This document shows positions 37,495-48,748 of a DNA stretch of 64,000 bases, piece after piece (the first letter of the stretch is position 1; every line of letters begins with the position of its first letter). A program made the translations under genes and the position numbers. The DNA is from Tetragonia tetragonoides (taxonomy: Eukaryota > Streptophyta > Magnoliopsida > Caryophyllales > Aizoaceae). The notes beneath the pieces are model-generated. The model worked only from the letters and a program-made list of their open reading frames with translations, searched no databases and was not told the DNA's origin. The stretch covers positions 34,811,501 to 34,875,500 of the forward strand of contig CM076144.1 in the NCBI GenBank assembly GCA_038025085.1, read 5' to 3'.

Positions 37495-37935
37495 TTGAAA
37501 CATCACTTATGGCTGAAACTTATGGTGATCTTACATGGCCTACAAATTGCTAAAAGACTGGGAATTCCTAAGCTTATTGTTGAAACAGACTTAGAAATGG
37601 CATTTAATATGCTCAAGGCTCCAACACCTCAGTTTAGCCCTCACTACTTTTCACTTTGGAGAGGTGCAAGGAACTCATTCATACCACGCATTGGATGATC
37701 AAGGTTCGACATGTTTATCGTGAAGCTAATTCGGCTGCGGATTGACTTGCAAATTATAGTATCCTTATTCCTGACTTGTCTAGAGAATTTGAGGCCCCGA
37801 TCCCTAGTATGATGAAAGTTCTTTTTGCATACCTTATTGGAGTCGCAAAGCCTAGAATGGTCTTAGTATAGTTTTATTTTATTTTGCTTGGGCAACTAAC
37901 GCCTTCCTTGTCACTAAAAAAAAAATAAAAAAATC
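37495..37935 (+). mobile_element. LINE fragment: RNase H-like domain with A-tail
   Basis: The frame reads GLQIAKRLGIPKLIVETD, then, after a shift, IKVRHVYREANSAAD and LAN. This is the RNase H-like C-terminal region seen in plant L1-type LINE polyproteins. Frame changes and a TGA show decay. An A-rich tail follows at 37915-37940. It is a 5-prime-truncated copy ending about 240 bp before the HINT4 start codon. Confidence 0.65.
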
Positions 37936-38025
37936 TTGTTTACTCTCATGATTTAACCATTGCAAAATAATGTGTTTTTTTCTTCTCAGAAAAAAAAACC
38001 CAAAAAAATTGATGTGTATTTTTTG

Positions 38026-38058
<33 letters not shown>

Positions 38059-38182
38059 TGTGTTTCTTGGTTGGCCCAATTTCAAACTCGTTACGACAAA
38101 CAGAGGCAACCCAAACGAGTTCCAGTTGCAGTTCCGCCGGCGGGAGATAGTGTGACTCTCTTTCTAATTTCTCCGACGATTA

Positions 38183-38251
38183 ATGGCGGCATCACCGTGT
38201 ATCTTCTGTCAGATCGTCCGCTCCACCACCTCGACACGACTCCTCCACCAG

Positions 38252-38303
<52 letters not shown>

Positions 38304-41016
38304 CTATTTTCCTCCCTTTATTCTTTAACGTCAAAATAAGGGGTTGTGGTTTTGCATTGCAGGACGACAAGGTTGTAGCTTTCCAAGACATAAACCCTGC
38401 CGCCTTACGGTTAGTCTTATTCAATTACTCTACAACCCTTTAATTATTGTTTGATCGCATATCCTGGTATTATAATTTTTGTCAATTTCATCACCTATAG
38501 TGTTCTGGAATTGTAAATCAAAAGTGAAATTCCTGGGTTTTGGCATTCAAAAGGAATCATTAGTCATTGCGATGGACATGAACGGATTAAATGTTTTCCG
38601 CCCTTCCCAAATGGGCATTTGATCAAATCAATGGTAGAGTGATATGTTGGTCACAAAAAGTTGTCAACTTTCTGGGAAAATTGTTTTGCTTATATTGCCC
38701 ACCATGAAAGATGAAATACAAAGCTATATTATTGTTCTTTTTTTCATCTGTAAGATTGATTGTCCATAGAGATATGTGTGATTTTCTTTCTTTTGTTTTG
38801 GAACTGCACGCCACTTAAATCCTGATAAAATATCCATTCGAAATGGGTCTACATTTCCAAGCGAAATAAGTTTTCAAGAGTTGTGGTTGGAGGAAATCAA
38901 GGTTAAAATTTGATGAAGATGAACAATGGCTAATTATATTGGATGGGCCTAGATCAATCTTGTTTGTCTGTAGATAAAGGGAGTTGGATGGATCTATCAA
39001 GCAGCCATCCAGGTAGTTTTATACAGAATGGGTTGTATAATTTGTCTAGAGATAAATAATGCCCAGTGTGTATATGTAGATTAGGTTATGTCATTTGAAG
39101 CTGGTGATTGTGTCTTAAATTGTCAGTCTTTTATGACCAACATGGCAACATCTATATTCCCGATATTGATCCCATATGCATATTGCTGGAAATTGCTCAT
39201 TTAGGCAATTTCAGCTTGATTCGCTTAGGACACACAAGGAGAAGTTAGGGAAGTTGACTTACTATAATCCAATTTTGCTGTTTGTGAAGCTATGGATGCC
39301 TTGAGTAATAAAGTAGACCAAAAATCTCAATGAAAATACATCGTTCTAGTTTTGTTTATTAATGTTAGCAATCAGTTACTGCACTCTATTCAAGAGTCAA
39401 GACTAGCTTAAAATCAATGACATATACTTGTTTAGGAGTGGCATAATTATTTTTCAATGTGAGGATTCTTGGGAAGATAGAATTTCTTCAATTGTCACCA
39501 TTGTCCTAGGTGCTGGTCAGTAATAAGTATCATTTTCCTTTATCCAAGGAATGTGTATAAATGTTCGAAATTACTGGTTTTGCAGGCATTACTTGGTCAT
39601 CCCTGTAGAGCACATTCCGACAGTGAAAAACCTCCAAAGAACACCTGAAGACTATTCTCTTGGTGATGAAAATATCAGATATACTAGTCAATGCTTCCTA
39701 CTGACTACTGAGCTAGACATCCATGAACTGAATGGCATTTAACATATGATTTTGTTTCCTCCAGTGAGTCACATGCTTGATGTGGGTAAAATGTTGTTAC
39801 AACAAGATGCACCTCAGTCCAATGAGCATAGGTAGCTTCCGACATGTTCCTTTGTTCTCTTCTCATTTCCCGTGTTTACTTAAGTATGGAGAGTCTTCTA
39901 GTGACACTGCAGTACATTTGGACTAAAATGAGGCTTGCTAGTTGCATGCATAGTATATTCTCTCATAAACACCTGAAAACAATCAATTAAAGTCTTACAG
40001 TCTGAGTTGATAGCAATAAGCTCATACTTGTAATGTGCACATAGATTTGCCACATACCTTTGTTGCCGCTTGCTCCTTTTTATTCCTTTTCTTTTTGATG
40101 GATTAAAAGGTTGAGGCCTGTATTTCTTTGCAGTTCATGGATTTTGACTCGCATATTTGTTCATTATGCACAACTCTGTATGTACGAAACATTCATGTTC
40201 CAAAAGCTTAAATTAACTGCTGGCTGGGTTCGATAAGGAAATAGCCATTGATGTACTTCAAGATTTGGGGGTAAATATACTGAGGTATATTGAGGTTTCA
40301 CTGTCTAGAAAAAGAATAATTAGGTATTAGTAGAAATTCCCTCTGTAATTGCATTAGCTACCTATAAATGATCCCTTTCTCATACATAAGACAAGTTAGT
40401 AATGCCAAACCTTCTGGACATGTGGAAATTGCGTATCACTCAATATTGAAGTAGGGAACCTCATCTTTGAAAGTTGAGTAGTTGACCTTGAGGTACCTCG
40501 AAAAAAATTCCCCCCTGCCATCGGTGCCTCATTGGAAATTTCCCAAAGCTTAATATTTGGTATCACAACTTACATGCTTTTCTTCAAGGGGCGAGATAGC
40601 TCATTAGATCTTCTACAGAATTTAAATCTCTGCTCATATCACTGGTCTAGTGAAAAATTGCTTCATTTCTCTCTTGCTGAATCAACTAAGATGGTGTTTA
40701 ATTGTGATCCTTGTGTCACTTTGGCAGATTTGGCTTTCACCAACCTCCTTTTAACAGTGTTGACCATCTCCATCTTCATTGCCTGGCGCCTCCCTTTACA
40801 CCAAGGTAGAATGAATTTTTGTTTCTCCCCAAAAGCTGTTCTTAAAAGGATGCATTTTTCATTCTGCTGAAACGGAGGAGTACCTGCTTTAATTTTGGAA
40901 TTGGTTTATGCAGCTGGAAATTTGTAAAATACTCATCTCTGGGACCATTTGGTGGATTTATTAAAGCAGAGAAGCTCTTGGAGAAAATAAAGCCTTTAAC
41001 TTCACCCCACCTATAG
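38183..41016 (+). CDS. HINT4: HINT4-type HIT-domain hydrolase (adenylylsulfatase/APS phosphorylase)
   Basis: Six exons with GT-AG introns: 38183-38251, 38363-38409, 39586-39662, 39765-39831, 40728-40805, 40914-41016, giving exactly 146 residues. The N-terminal CIFCQIV motif and central NPAALRHYLVIPVEHI are typical of HINT proteins. The catalytic HIT triad is DHLHLHC, with His100, 102 and 104. The C-terminal part (WKFVKYSSLGPFGGF..AEKLLEKIKP) matches the plant HINT4 subgroup, for which hydrolysis or phosphorolysis of adenosine 5-prime-phosphosulfate has been described. Length equals that of the Arabidopsis protein as I recall it. Intron 1 begins with a (CT)n tract. It is transcribed divergently from the PRMT7 locus 1.8 kb away, with a hAT MITE and a LINE fragment between. 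Confidence 0.9.
38256..38300. repeat. (CT)n microsatellite at the start of HINT4 intron 1
   Basis: A pure CT run beginning a few bases after the exon 1 donor site. It may also act as a pyrimidine tract. Confidence 0.9.
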
Positions 41017-43001
41017 GTATGCTTTCTAGATTTTGATATTAATACCAAATATCACCCAGAGACCCTAGGAATTGAGAATACGAATATGTTGCTTTCCAGT
41101 TGATTATTGCTAAAATTTGATGAATCATGCAGGGCTTGGTAGGTACTGTTTTCTATGGGACTAGAATCCTTCAGACAACGAGTGGGAAACTGTAAAGGTA
41201 CAGGTAAAAGTAAAACACTGCAATCTAAGTGAGATGAGTCGAAATCATCTTATGCTATTGACAATAAGTGCATTGTTTGTGCCAATTTGGTTTATTCATG
41301 CAAGACCGTTTTACTTATCATTAGAAATACTTGACTTTGTTGCAAAATTTGTCCCTTGAATAAGCAAATCCAAAATGGTGACTTGGTGGCTGGTGCTGTA
41401 GAATTACCTGTGAAAATGTTTGCAAGATCTTGATATATCCTGTATCTTGGTCTTTGTTAGGAGACGAAGAAGCTTGGTCAATATTGCCATCTTTGAGGAC
41501 AGTATTGTGCCCATCCTTCCATCCGTAACTTGTTGGAAGGATTGGTTTTTATTGTTAATGATAGATAATTTTTCATGAGATTGCTGTCACACTTCACAGT
41601 TTATGCTTAATGCAGTTTGGCCTGTTTGTTCAATGATTCTCAAGTTCTTCATTTCTTCTGTTATATTTCTTAAGTCTACTTCCTGCCTCTATATAAAACT
41701 TTTTCTGCCAGTGCAATCTCTTGTTCACCCGGCCTGTCAATTTAAGTATTGGGAATATGGGACATCCTTCAAAACCGATTATGTATTTTGTCAACTATAA
41801 TGGTTGCTGCTTACCCTTCAAAGTTCAAAGCATTGGAGTCGTGAAGTGTAAATGCAAGTTCCATTGGACATTTTGGCTAACTGAGTCTTGTCTAAATGTC
41901 TACATAGTAATTCCTTATGTAAACACCTAAAAAACAATCAAGTAAACTATTGCAGTTTGGATGTGACAGCAATAAGCTCATAATTCTGATACTGCCACTG
42001 CCTGATAATTCTATTGAGTAATGCCTTTAAATTTGTGCCTGGATAATTCTCTTTTATTTGCAGTTAGTTCCTTGTTTTGAGTTTCAGTTAGCAAGTGGGT
42101 ACTCTAATTGTCAAACGAGCATGTGTTTCTAGTCGGAGAATTTTTGGTTGAAGTAGTATGTGAATAGTGTGCTACGTGACCACTTTCTTTTTTGGTTGCT
42201 TATTTTCGTTCACTTCATAGGGTGTTACTTTGAGGTGTGAATGAAATTATCAGTAAAGCGGTTATCTAGAAATATCTCTGTTTGTTCCAACCTCAAATTG
42301 ATTTTCCAACTATCAGATTCGTCTGACTTTGTTATTACCCAGACTAGCTATTGGCATAAAATATTCACCTTCTTTCTTTTTGACCTCCTTTTGTATGGGT
42401 ATTCATTATTCAGGAAACAACTTCTTTTTTAGTTTTGATTGGTTATGGATAGACTACATAAGTACATCTCAGCCTTCGCCCATCCTATAGTATAGGGGTT
42501 GTTCTCATTGTTGATACAGGCTGCTTATTGCTAATGTAGATATGTCACTAAGTTGGTATCATTTGCTTAAAGGCTTTTAGTTTTGGAATTGAAAAGAATC
42601 TGCTCTTATGGTTGAGAGAAACCAATTATGGTCCCATCCCATGTTGTGCCAGCAGAATTAGCCTGTGGTTGAAGACTTGAATTCCATCTTTTACGAAAAT
42701 CACTATAAACTTCCGCCTGGCTGGATTTCTTAGTTTCCCCTTTCCTATCTGTGGTGACAGGAAGTCTGCATTCTATTTGAAATGAAGTAATATCTCAGTT
42801 TACTTAAAATCCTTTGGTGTACTTAAGTGTTGGTTTCCTATCTCTCTATTACCCTAGTTTTTGTGTACCTGTATATTTTAGCAGAGCAGGCACAATAGGC
42901 TGGTACAAGCTGAATGCTGTTGGGCCTTATTATCTCTATCGAAAATTGCTTTCATTGTGCATATAGATTTGCAAATGTGGAATGTTTTCATGTATTTACT
43001 A

Positions 43002-43256
43002 CTCCCTCCATTTCGACAAGATGTTTACACTTCAAATTTGAAGGTCAAAGTTCATAAACTTTGACCATGAATTAGTGAAAACATACAAAGATTTATAATG
43101 TAAAAATGATATTGTTAGATTCATTTTAAAGAATACTTTTGAAAAACTATAATTTTATAATTTATATAGGCATATAATTACAATTATCTACGGTCAAAGT
43201 GGTGCATTGGAGACCGTGAAAAAGCAAATGTAAACATCTTCATGCAACGGAGGGAG
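43002..43256. mobile_element. Stowaway MITE, intact copy
   Basis: CTCCCTCCATTTCG on the left and CTCCCTCCGTTGC on the right (opposite strand) form the terminal inverted repeat. TA flanks both sides (43000-43001, 43257-43258), the Tc1/mariner Stowaway signature. Copies of the same family lie at 6570-6814 and, degenerate, 9738-10012. Confidence 0.85.
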
Positions 43257-43699
43257 TATTTACCTTCAGATGAGAGCTGTGAATAGTACAAGTCCATGAT
43301 ATTAAAGAACCATAAGTAATTAATAAGCAAATGGATTACAATAAATTAGACAGGGAATGAGGATGAGGGTCCAAATCACAAGTGTTATGTATCATACCTT
43401 CACTTGGACCAGGTATATACCTTGTTTGACAAAAATATGGGCTTGGTTAGCAGATTTGCAAATTTGGCCTTTGTTTGAGATTTTTTTTTTGGCGCTGCAC
43501 TGCAGGCCGTATTGATTTTAGTGAGAATTTCATCTGACTCTGGTTGGACTACTCATTTAGGCATTAAGCAGAGTTGTTACTTCCTGGCTGTTACAATATA
43601 GAAATTTTCAGTTTCATTTACGGTTCGCTTAACCATTCACCAGTCGCTATATATTGGATATCTTCATGTACTGTTAATTTTTTATTTATTTTCTTTGAG

Positions 43700-43825
43700 G
43701 CTCATGTACAGCTAATTTTTTTTGCTCATCCAAAGGTTGTGTGGTTTTATTCAATAACCCAAAAAACAAACATACAACCTAAAGGACACTAACTTGAGGG
43801 AACTCCTCCCGGGACATAGTACCCA
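43700..43825 (-). mobile_element. Short retroposon, same family as 62906-63018
   Basis: On the minus strand it shares GT(G/C)CTTTAGGTTGT, TTATTCAA/TAATACAA-like and GG..GAGCAAAAAA blocks with the element in the Sec14 gene, and ends in an A-run. A target duplication was not found. Confidence 0.45.
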
Positions 43826-45321
43826 CAAAACGAGACTGGTGTTCACATGCCCACTTGGGGGGGGGGGGGGTGGAAGATGCTGATAGAATGCTTGTGTTGT
43901 AAAATTACATTATTAGATTGACTTGATACTTCGCCTGACCTTACTAAGACCATTTACATTTTCGGTTGCAGATTGTTTTCTCGATTTGGCGTACTTCAGC
44001 AGACAAGCTCTAATTTAGCTGATTCAAGGTACCAAAATCTTTTTTGCTGTCAATTGCAGCTTTGGTTTGTGTTCACAATATCTGTTTCACCACAATATGA
44101 TGGAAATACGTTTACCAGAAACTTTGTGATGGTAACTTTTCACTTTAATTGCACATATGATACATGTGAAATGTGATGGGATAGAATTCCCACCATACAA
44201 GAGGAGAAATAGAACTTGAACAAACACAATGATCTCTTTATATTTCTCTCTCTCTCTTAGGTAACAAAAAAGTTTGGTATATGTGTCCTTTTGCACTATT
44301 GTCCCTGTGTGTATTGTATTGATATCAAGGCTCTTATGTGTTTAAAAATACTCATCTTTATGCAAATGCATTCTTTTTCAACCTCTTTGATCAAATACAT
44401 TTGTTGTCACTTTTATATGTTTACTTAAAATAATTGCCCTATCGTTTTCAGGATAAAGAAAAGTTTAACAAGATTCCATGTAATATACTTAAATATCTGT
44501 TCAATGATGAATTTATCATGTCTAATCATTATCTCACACAGGGCCACCTTCTTTATGGTCTTGTTCTTATCTTTATGACGGCCTTGGAAGAAAATTGCCC
44601 TCTTGTTATTATTAAGTTGTACGTACACAAAAGATTAATTAAAGTTCATAGAAATGATTTAAGTTGTATGAGCTCTAGGCAGAAAAACAAAAGAATGGCC
44701 CTATTTTAAAAAGATTTAGCATGAGTTAGGTGAACAGTGTCCCAGTATATCAGCTAACAGTCCCCTTTTCTATAATTTAATTGGAGGAATTTAAGTAAAG
44801 AAATCTGAGAAATTATGCCATGATTTGATTATTAAAGAAAGTGAGAATCTATTTGCATATATGCATGATTGAAACAGTAATTGTTTATGTTATAGGTGCG
44901 AGTGTGTTAGGAATAGATGCTGGATGTTTGGTAAGCCTTAAGTAGTTGATGCTTGAGTTAATAAGCATTAAAGGTGTGTTTGGCTCAAGAAATACGATAA
45001 AACATGACACTGACAGGACAGGCCATTGAAGTTTACTAGTTTTAGGCATGGGACTTGGAACTCACTGATTTGTTTATGGCGAATTTTGGCTGCTTTAGAT
45101 AATTCCATGCCGTGGCCGTGCCTTCAACATCCATCCGTCAACGTTTTGGAATACGTCTCTTTCATGCAATTATTGGAACTGGCTGAAATTGTTGTCAAAC
45201 GTCACCTACAGCTGGGTTTGATTTTTAGTGCTAAGTACTTTGCTAGCAGCGATAGTTTGAAGGCTTATACTTGACTGCTCCTTTGTGGCAGCTAACCTTG
45301 TATTAGTGTAACGGGAGTACG

Positions 45322-45453
45322 AGTGTGTTCTTTTCTACTTACTTAATAATTGGTTCGGTTCACTTCAAGTTTAGTGGAGTTCTAGTTCAGTGATCTATTT
45401 TTTCTCTCATATATTACTATTCAGTGGAGTCTCTATCGAAAAAGAACACACCC
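45322..45453. mobile_element. GTGTGTTCTTTTC-terminal MITE-like element
   Basis: GTGTGTTCTTTTC on the left and GGGTGTGTTCTTTTTC on the right (opposite strand) form an inverted pair. The termini resemble those of the CACTGATT elements, but the body is unrelated (TTCAGTGGAGTCTC, GTTCACTTCAAG). Confidence 0.45.
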
Positions 45454-46628
45454 TCCTAATATGCATTTGATCTTAGCCACGGGAGTGAAAATAGGAGGGA
45501 ACAGATCGCCCTCCATGGCCACCAAAATTATGCATTAGATAATGATGACTTATAATGGCGTTGCTAGCAAAGCTCCCATTCCTGGAGGTCAATGTCCATT
45601 TACTTTCGGATTTCATTGGTGGGTGGTTCATGTATGATGGGAGAGAAGATAGTCCGAAATAGAGACCGTGGAGTCGTGGACAAGGTGAGCAGTGCAATTG
45701 CATGGCACCTAGCCAGGGGAGGGAGATGAGGAAGAGATAAAAGAGTGCAAACTAGAGTGAGGGAGGTAGAAATATCAAAATGGTAATTTGGCTGTGGCAG
45801 GAGAATAGATAGTTGTATGCGTTAGGTCGTTTCAAAGAAATTGTCGCTCTACTATATATGGAAGGAGTCATGATAAATGATTATTCTATAAGTAAGGTCA
45901 TTAATACCTAAATCTTTTTAGACGTCTAATGAATAATGTTTGTCTTGAGTCTTTCAAAAATAATCTCTGGGTTTTTCTTCTGGCTTGTTATTGCTTTTTG
46001 CACCTTTTATTTGATTGGTAAAGCAATTGGTTTTATACTTCTCGTTTGTAAGAGTGTTCTTCTCCACTGAACTGAATAGTATAATGTGAGAGAATCCTTA
46101 TACTAAATTGAATCAATTACTGAGTAAGGAAGAAAAAAACACACCATTAGATTCAAACTAGCCAAAAGGTTGGAAAAAATAATGAAGCATGGTGAATTGA
46201 AAAGAAATGGATAATGGTTAGGAGTTTTAGGAGCAAAAACAATGATGGGAGTGGTTGGTATTTGGGCATCAACATTAAAAGAGGACGGGACGTAGCGAGA
46301 CTAGCAACGCAATATGCCAAAGAGTACGGGCGGCATTAGCTTTTAATGGACTCTTGTAATGATTTGTAAGCCTAGGCCCCCGCCCTTCTTTTTCATAAAT
46401 TTTGGGACGTCCTTGACCTTCACCTTTTCTGTATCGAATGGTTTCTCAGGAAATATATCGACCGAGGATTGGTAACGCCCAAATTGGTTTTGATTTGTGG
46501 ACAACATCCGATCACAACTTTTGGGTAGAATACACGTTTTTGGAAGAGAAAACCTACTACCTTGAATTGTCTATTTGTCTTAGGTTTCAATTCAGTTAAT
46601 TTTTGCAACAAAACTCAACTTATATTTA
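45454..46628. other. Intergenic, nothing firm
   Basis: No gene is seen. A weak TGTTCTTCTCCACTGAACTGAATAG ... AAAAAACACACC pair at 46051-46145 may be another decayed element of the 45322 type. Confidence 0.35.
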
Positions 46629-46952
46629 GGGTGCGTTTTTTTCCACTTATTTTCACTAATTCTCATTGATTAATTAAGATTCTCCCATTGATTTCCATTG
46701 ATTGGGTAGTGTCTTACCACTGATTTTCACTGATTCGGTAAGGTCATTCCACTGATTCAAAAAGGTCCTGCCACTGATTCTGTGAGTAGGATTGTTGGTC
46801 ATGCCACTGATTTTCACTGATTGAGTAAGGTCTTGCCACTGATTCTCACTGATTCAATAAGGTATTGCTACTGATTTTCACTGATTGGGTAAGGTGTTGC
46901 CACTAATTTTCACTGATTGGGTAAGATTCAATAAGTAGAAAAGAACACACCC
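46629..46952. mobile_element. CACTGATT-array MITE, copy A (324 bp)
   Basis: The termini GGGTGCGTTTTTTTCCACTTA and GGGTGTGTTCTTTTCTACTTA (right, opposite strand) are inverted repeats, flanked by TTA on both sides (46626-46628, 46953-46955). The interior is an imperfect tandem array of a unit like GGTCTTGCCACTGATTTTCA, alternating with CACTGATTGGGTAA. The TTA duplication suggests a PIF/Harbinger-type transposase. Copies B and C have the same design. Confidence 0.7.
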
Positions 46953-48071
46953 TTACTCAGATGACTACTTTTTTTAGCTTAATTCCATTAGTTTAAAAGA
47001 ACGCATTTAAATGGAAATCAAAAATTAAAAAAAGAACACATTTATTTGATAATATCCCGTGGATTACTTAGAATTTACGTATGATAATAAATCATTTGAA
47101 AATTTCTGGTCCTTGAAAATGCTTATGTTTTTTTTCTTCTTTAAATTTATACGAGTAATTATTTACAAGTAGATTTATAGCTTCCGTTTTCCCCTAAAAG
47201 CTAGTGCTAAAATGAATATTGTACAAGTAATGACTTCCACCAAACATTTTATTCAATTACTTATCTTAATAGCCGGCGCCTATCTAAGGCTAATAATGTT
47301 TGTGGCATCTCGCATTCAAAAATTCATTTTAGTAGAACTAAAACATTTTTTTTTTCAATCTTAATTTGAAATAAAAAAAATTCTTTTATTCTACTCATAT
47401 ATTCTAATAGTAGGTTCATTTTGCTTTTTCTTTTTTTAGGGTAGTCTATCTAGTGTTGATTAAGTGGTCGTAAAATCTCCAACAAGAAGTGCAAAAAATA
47501 AGGATATTGGTAGCAAAAAGGTAAAATAAAGGCAAAATTCGTGGACCGTGGTAGGCAGTGTGGGCTCAGCCGAATCTGTCTTTACTCCAATTATTTTGTC
47601 AAGATGGTAATTGGTATGGCCTGAACCTGAAGTGCCATTTGAACCCACAATTTGGTGGGCCCAGCAGCACCAGTCCAAAGGGGGGGACTTACGTGCTGCA
47701 ACCTAAAACGCCCGTGCGGCATCCTCTGCTAGCCCACTTGGCACTGCCCACTCTGCTGCTGCCACGCTGCCACTGCTAGCTGTCCCTTTTTCTTTTTTTT
47801 TGTAATGTTTTGTTTCTTTTAAATTTTGAAAAAGAAATATGTTTTGGTTTCTTTTAGTTTTCTGACTTTTTCTTATAGCTGGCAAAATTGATTAGAACCC
47901 GAAATTTGATTCCTGATTTCGACCCAAAAATTTGGGGTTTAGTCTGTTTGTTAGCAATGGTGTTGGCCTGAAATCAAATGATCCAACTAAAAACCCAAAA
48001 ATGATAGGTTGCTAAGTCCCACATAGTCAACCCATCATTTTTTCTTTACATATCCTTTTGCATATAATTAA
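46953..48071. other. Intergenic, nothing recognised
   Basis: AT-rich sequence. A GC-rich patch (47690-47780) gives short open frames, with no homology I recognise. Confidence 0.35.
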
Positions 48072-48298
48072 GGGTGCGTTCTATTCCACTTATTTTCACT
48101 CATTCTCACTGATTGGGTAAGGTTTTTTCACTCATTGAGTAAGGTCATTTCACTGATTTTCACTGATTGGGTAAGGTTCTGCCACTGATTCTCACCGATT
48201 CAGTAAGATATTGCCACTGATTCCCAGTGATTGGGTAAGGTCTTACCACTGATTTCTACTGATTGAGTAAGATCCAATGAGTAAAAAAGAACACACCC
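48072..48298. mobile_element. CACTGATT-array MITE, copy B (227 bp)
   Basis: GGGTGCGTTCTATTCCACTTA and GGGTGTGTTCTTTTTTACTCA (opposite strand) are the ends. The internal tandem unit is the same as in copy A, with fewer repeats. Flanks are TAA and GAA, so one base of the duplication has changed or it is not conserved. Confidence 0.65.
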
Positions 48299-48350
48299 GA
48301 AGTAACACATCCAAACCCATATTCTAGATATTTTAAAATTTGATTTCTCC

Positions 48351-48748
48351 TAGGTCTTGTTTGGTTGGATGTAAGATAGTATGGGAAGTGCAAGTTCCAT
48401 GTAAGTTGTTAAAATTCCATTGTTTGGTTCATCAACTTTTTTGGAAGTGGAACTTCCCTATGTAACTTACTTCCCATGAGACATAGGAAGTTACTTACCT
48501 AGGGGGGCTAGGTAAGTGGAACTTCCCATACTTCTCCCACCCAAATTACACATGTGCCCATAAAAAAACTCATACCTATGTAAATAAATGAGGGTAAGTA
48601 TGTCATTTTGCATTTCTTCCAAGGAAGTCCATTTTATCAACCAAACAATATAATTTCCATGGAATTTCAACTTACCTATGTAACTTTATTTTCCATTGAT
48701 TTACAACTTTCATAGAAAGTTTATTCACATGAACCAAACAAGGCCCTA
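48351..48748. mobile_element. TAGG(T/G)CTTGTTTGGTT-terminal MITE, about 398 bp
   Basis: The left TAGGTCTTGTTTGGTTGGATG and right TAGGGCCTTGTTTGGTTCATG (opposite strand) are inverted ends. The interior has mirrored GGAAGTTCCACTTACC-like and CTATGTAACTT blocks, so it can fold back. The target duplication is unresolved. Confidence 0.6.

Larger units (their letters stand above)
41017..45321. other. Gene-free stretch downstream of HINT4
   Basis: Begins with the HINT4 3-prime UTR. A block near 41893-41985 (GTAAACACCTAAAAAACAATC, CAATAAGCTCATA) resembles HINT4 intron 4 at 39951-40035, suggesting a local duplication. It also holds a Stowaway MITE and a short retroposon. The many short frames lack family features. 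Confidence 0.5.

Noticed and set aside
44434..45274. Frames of 80-90 codons between HINT4 and the protease
   Set aside because: AT-rich, without splice-consistent extension or recognisable families.
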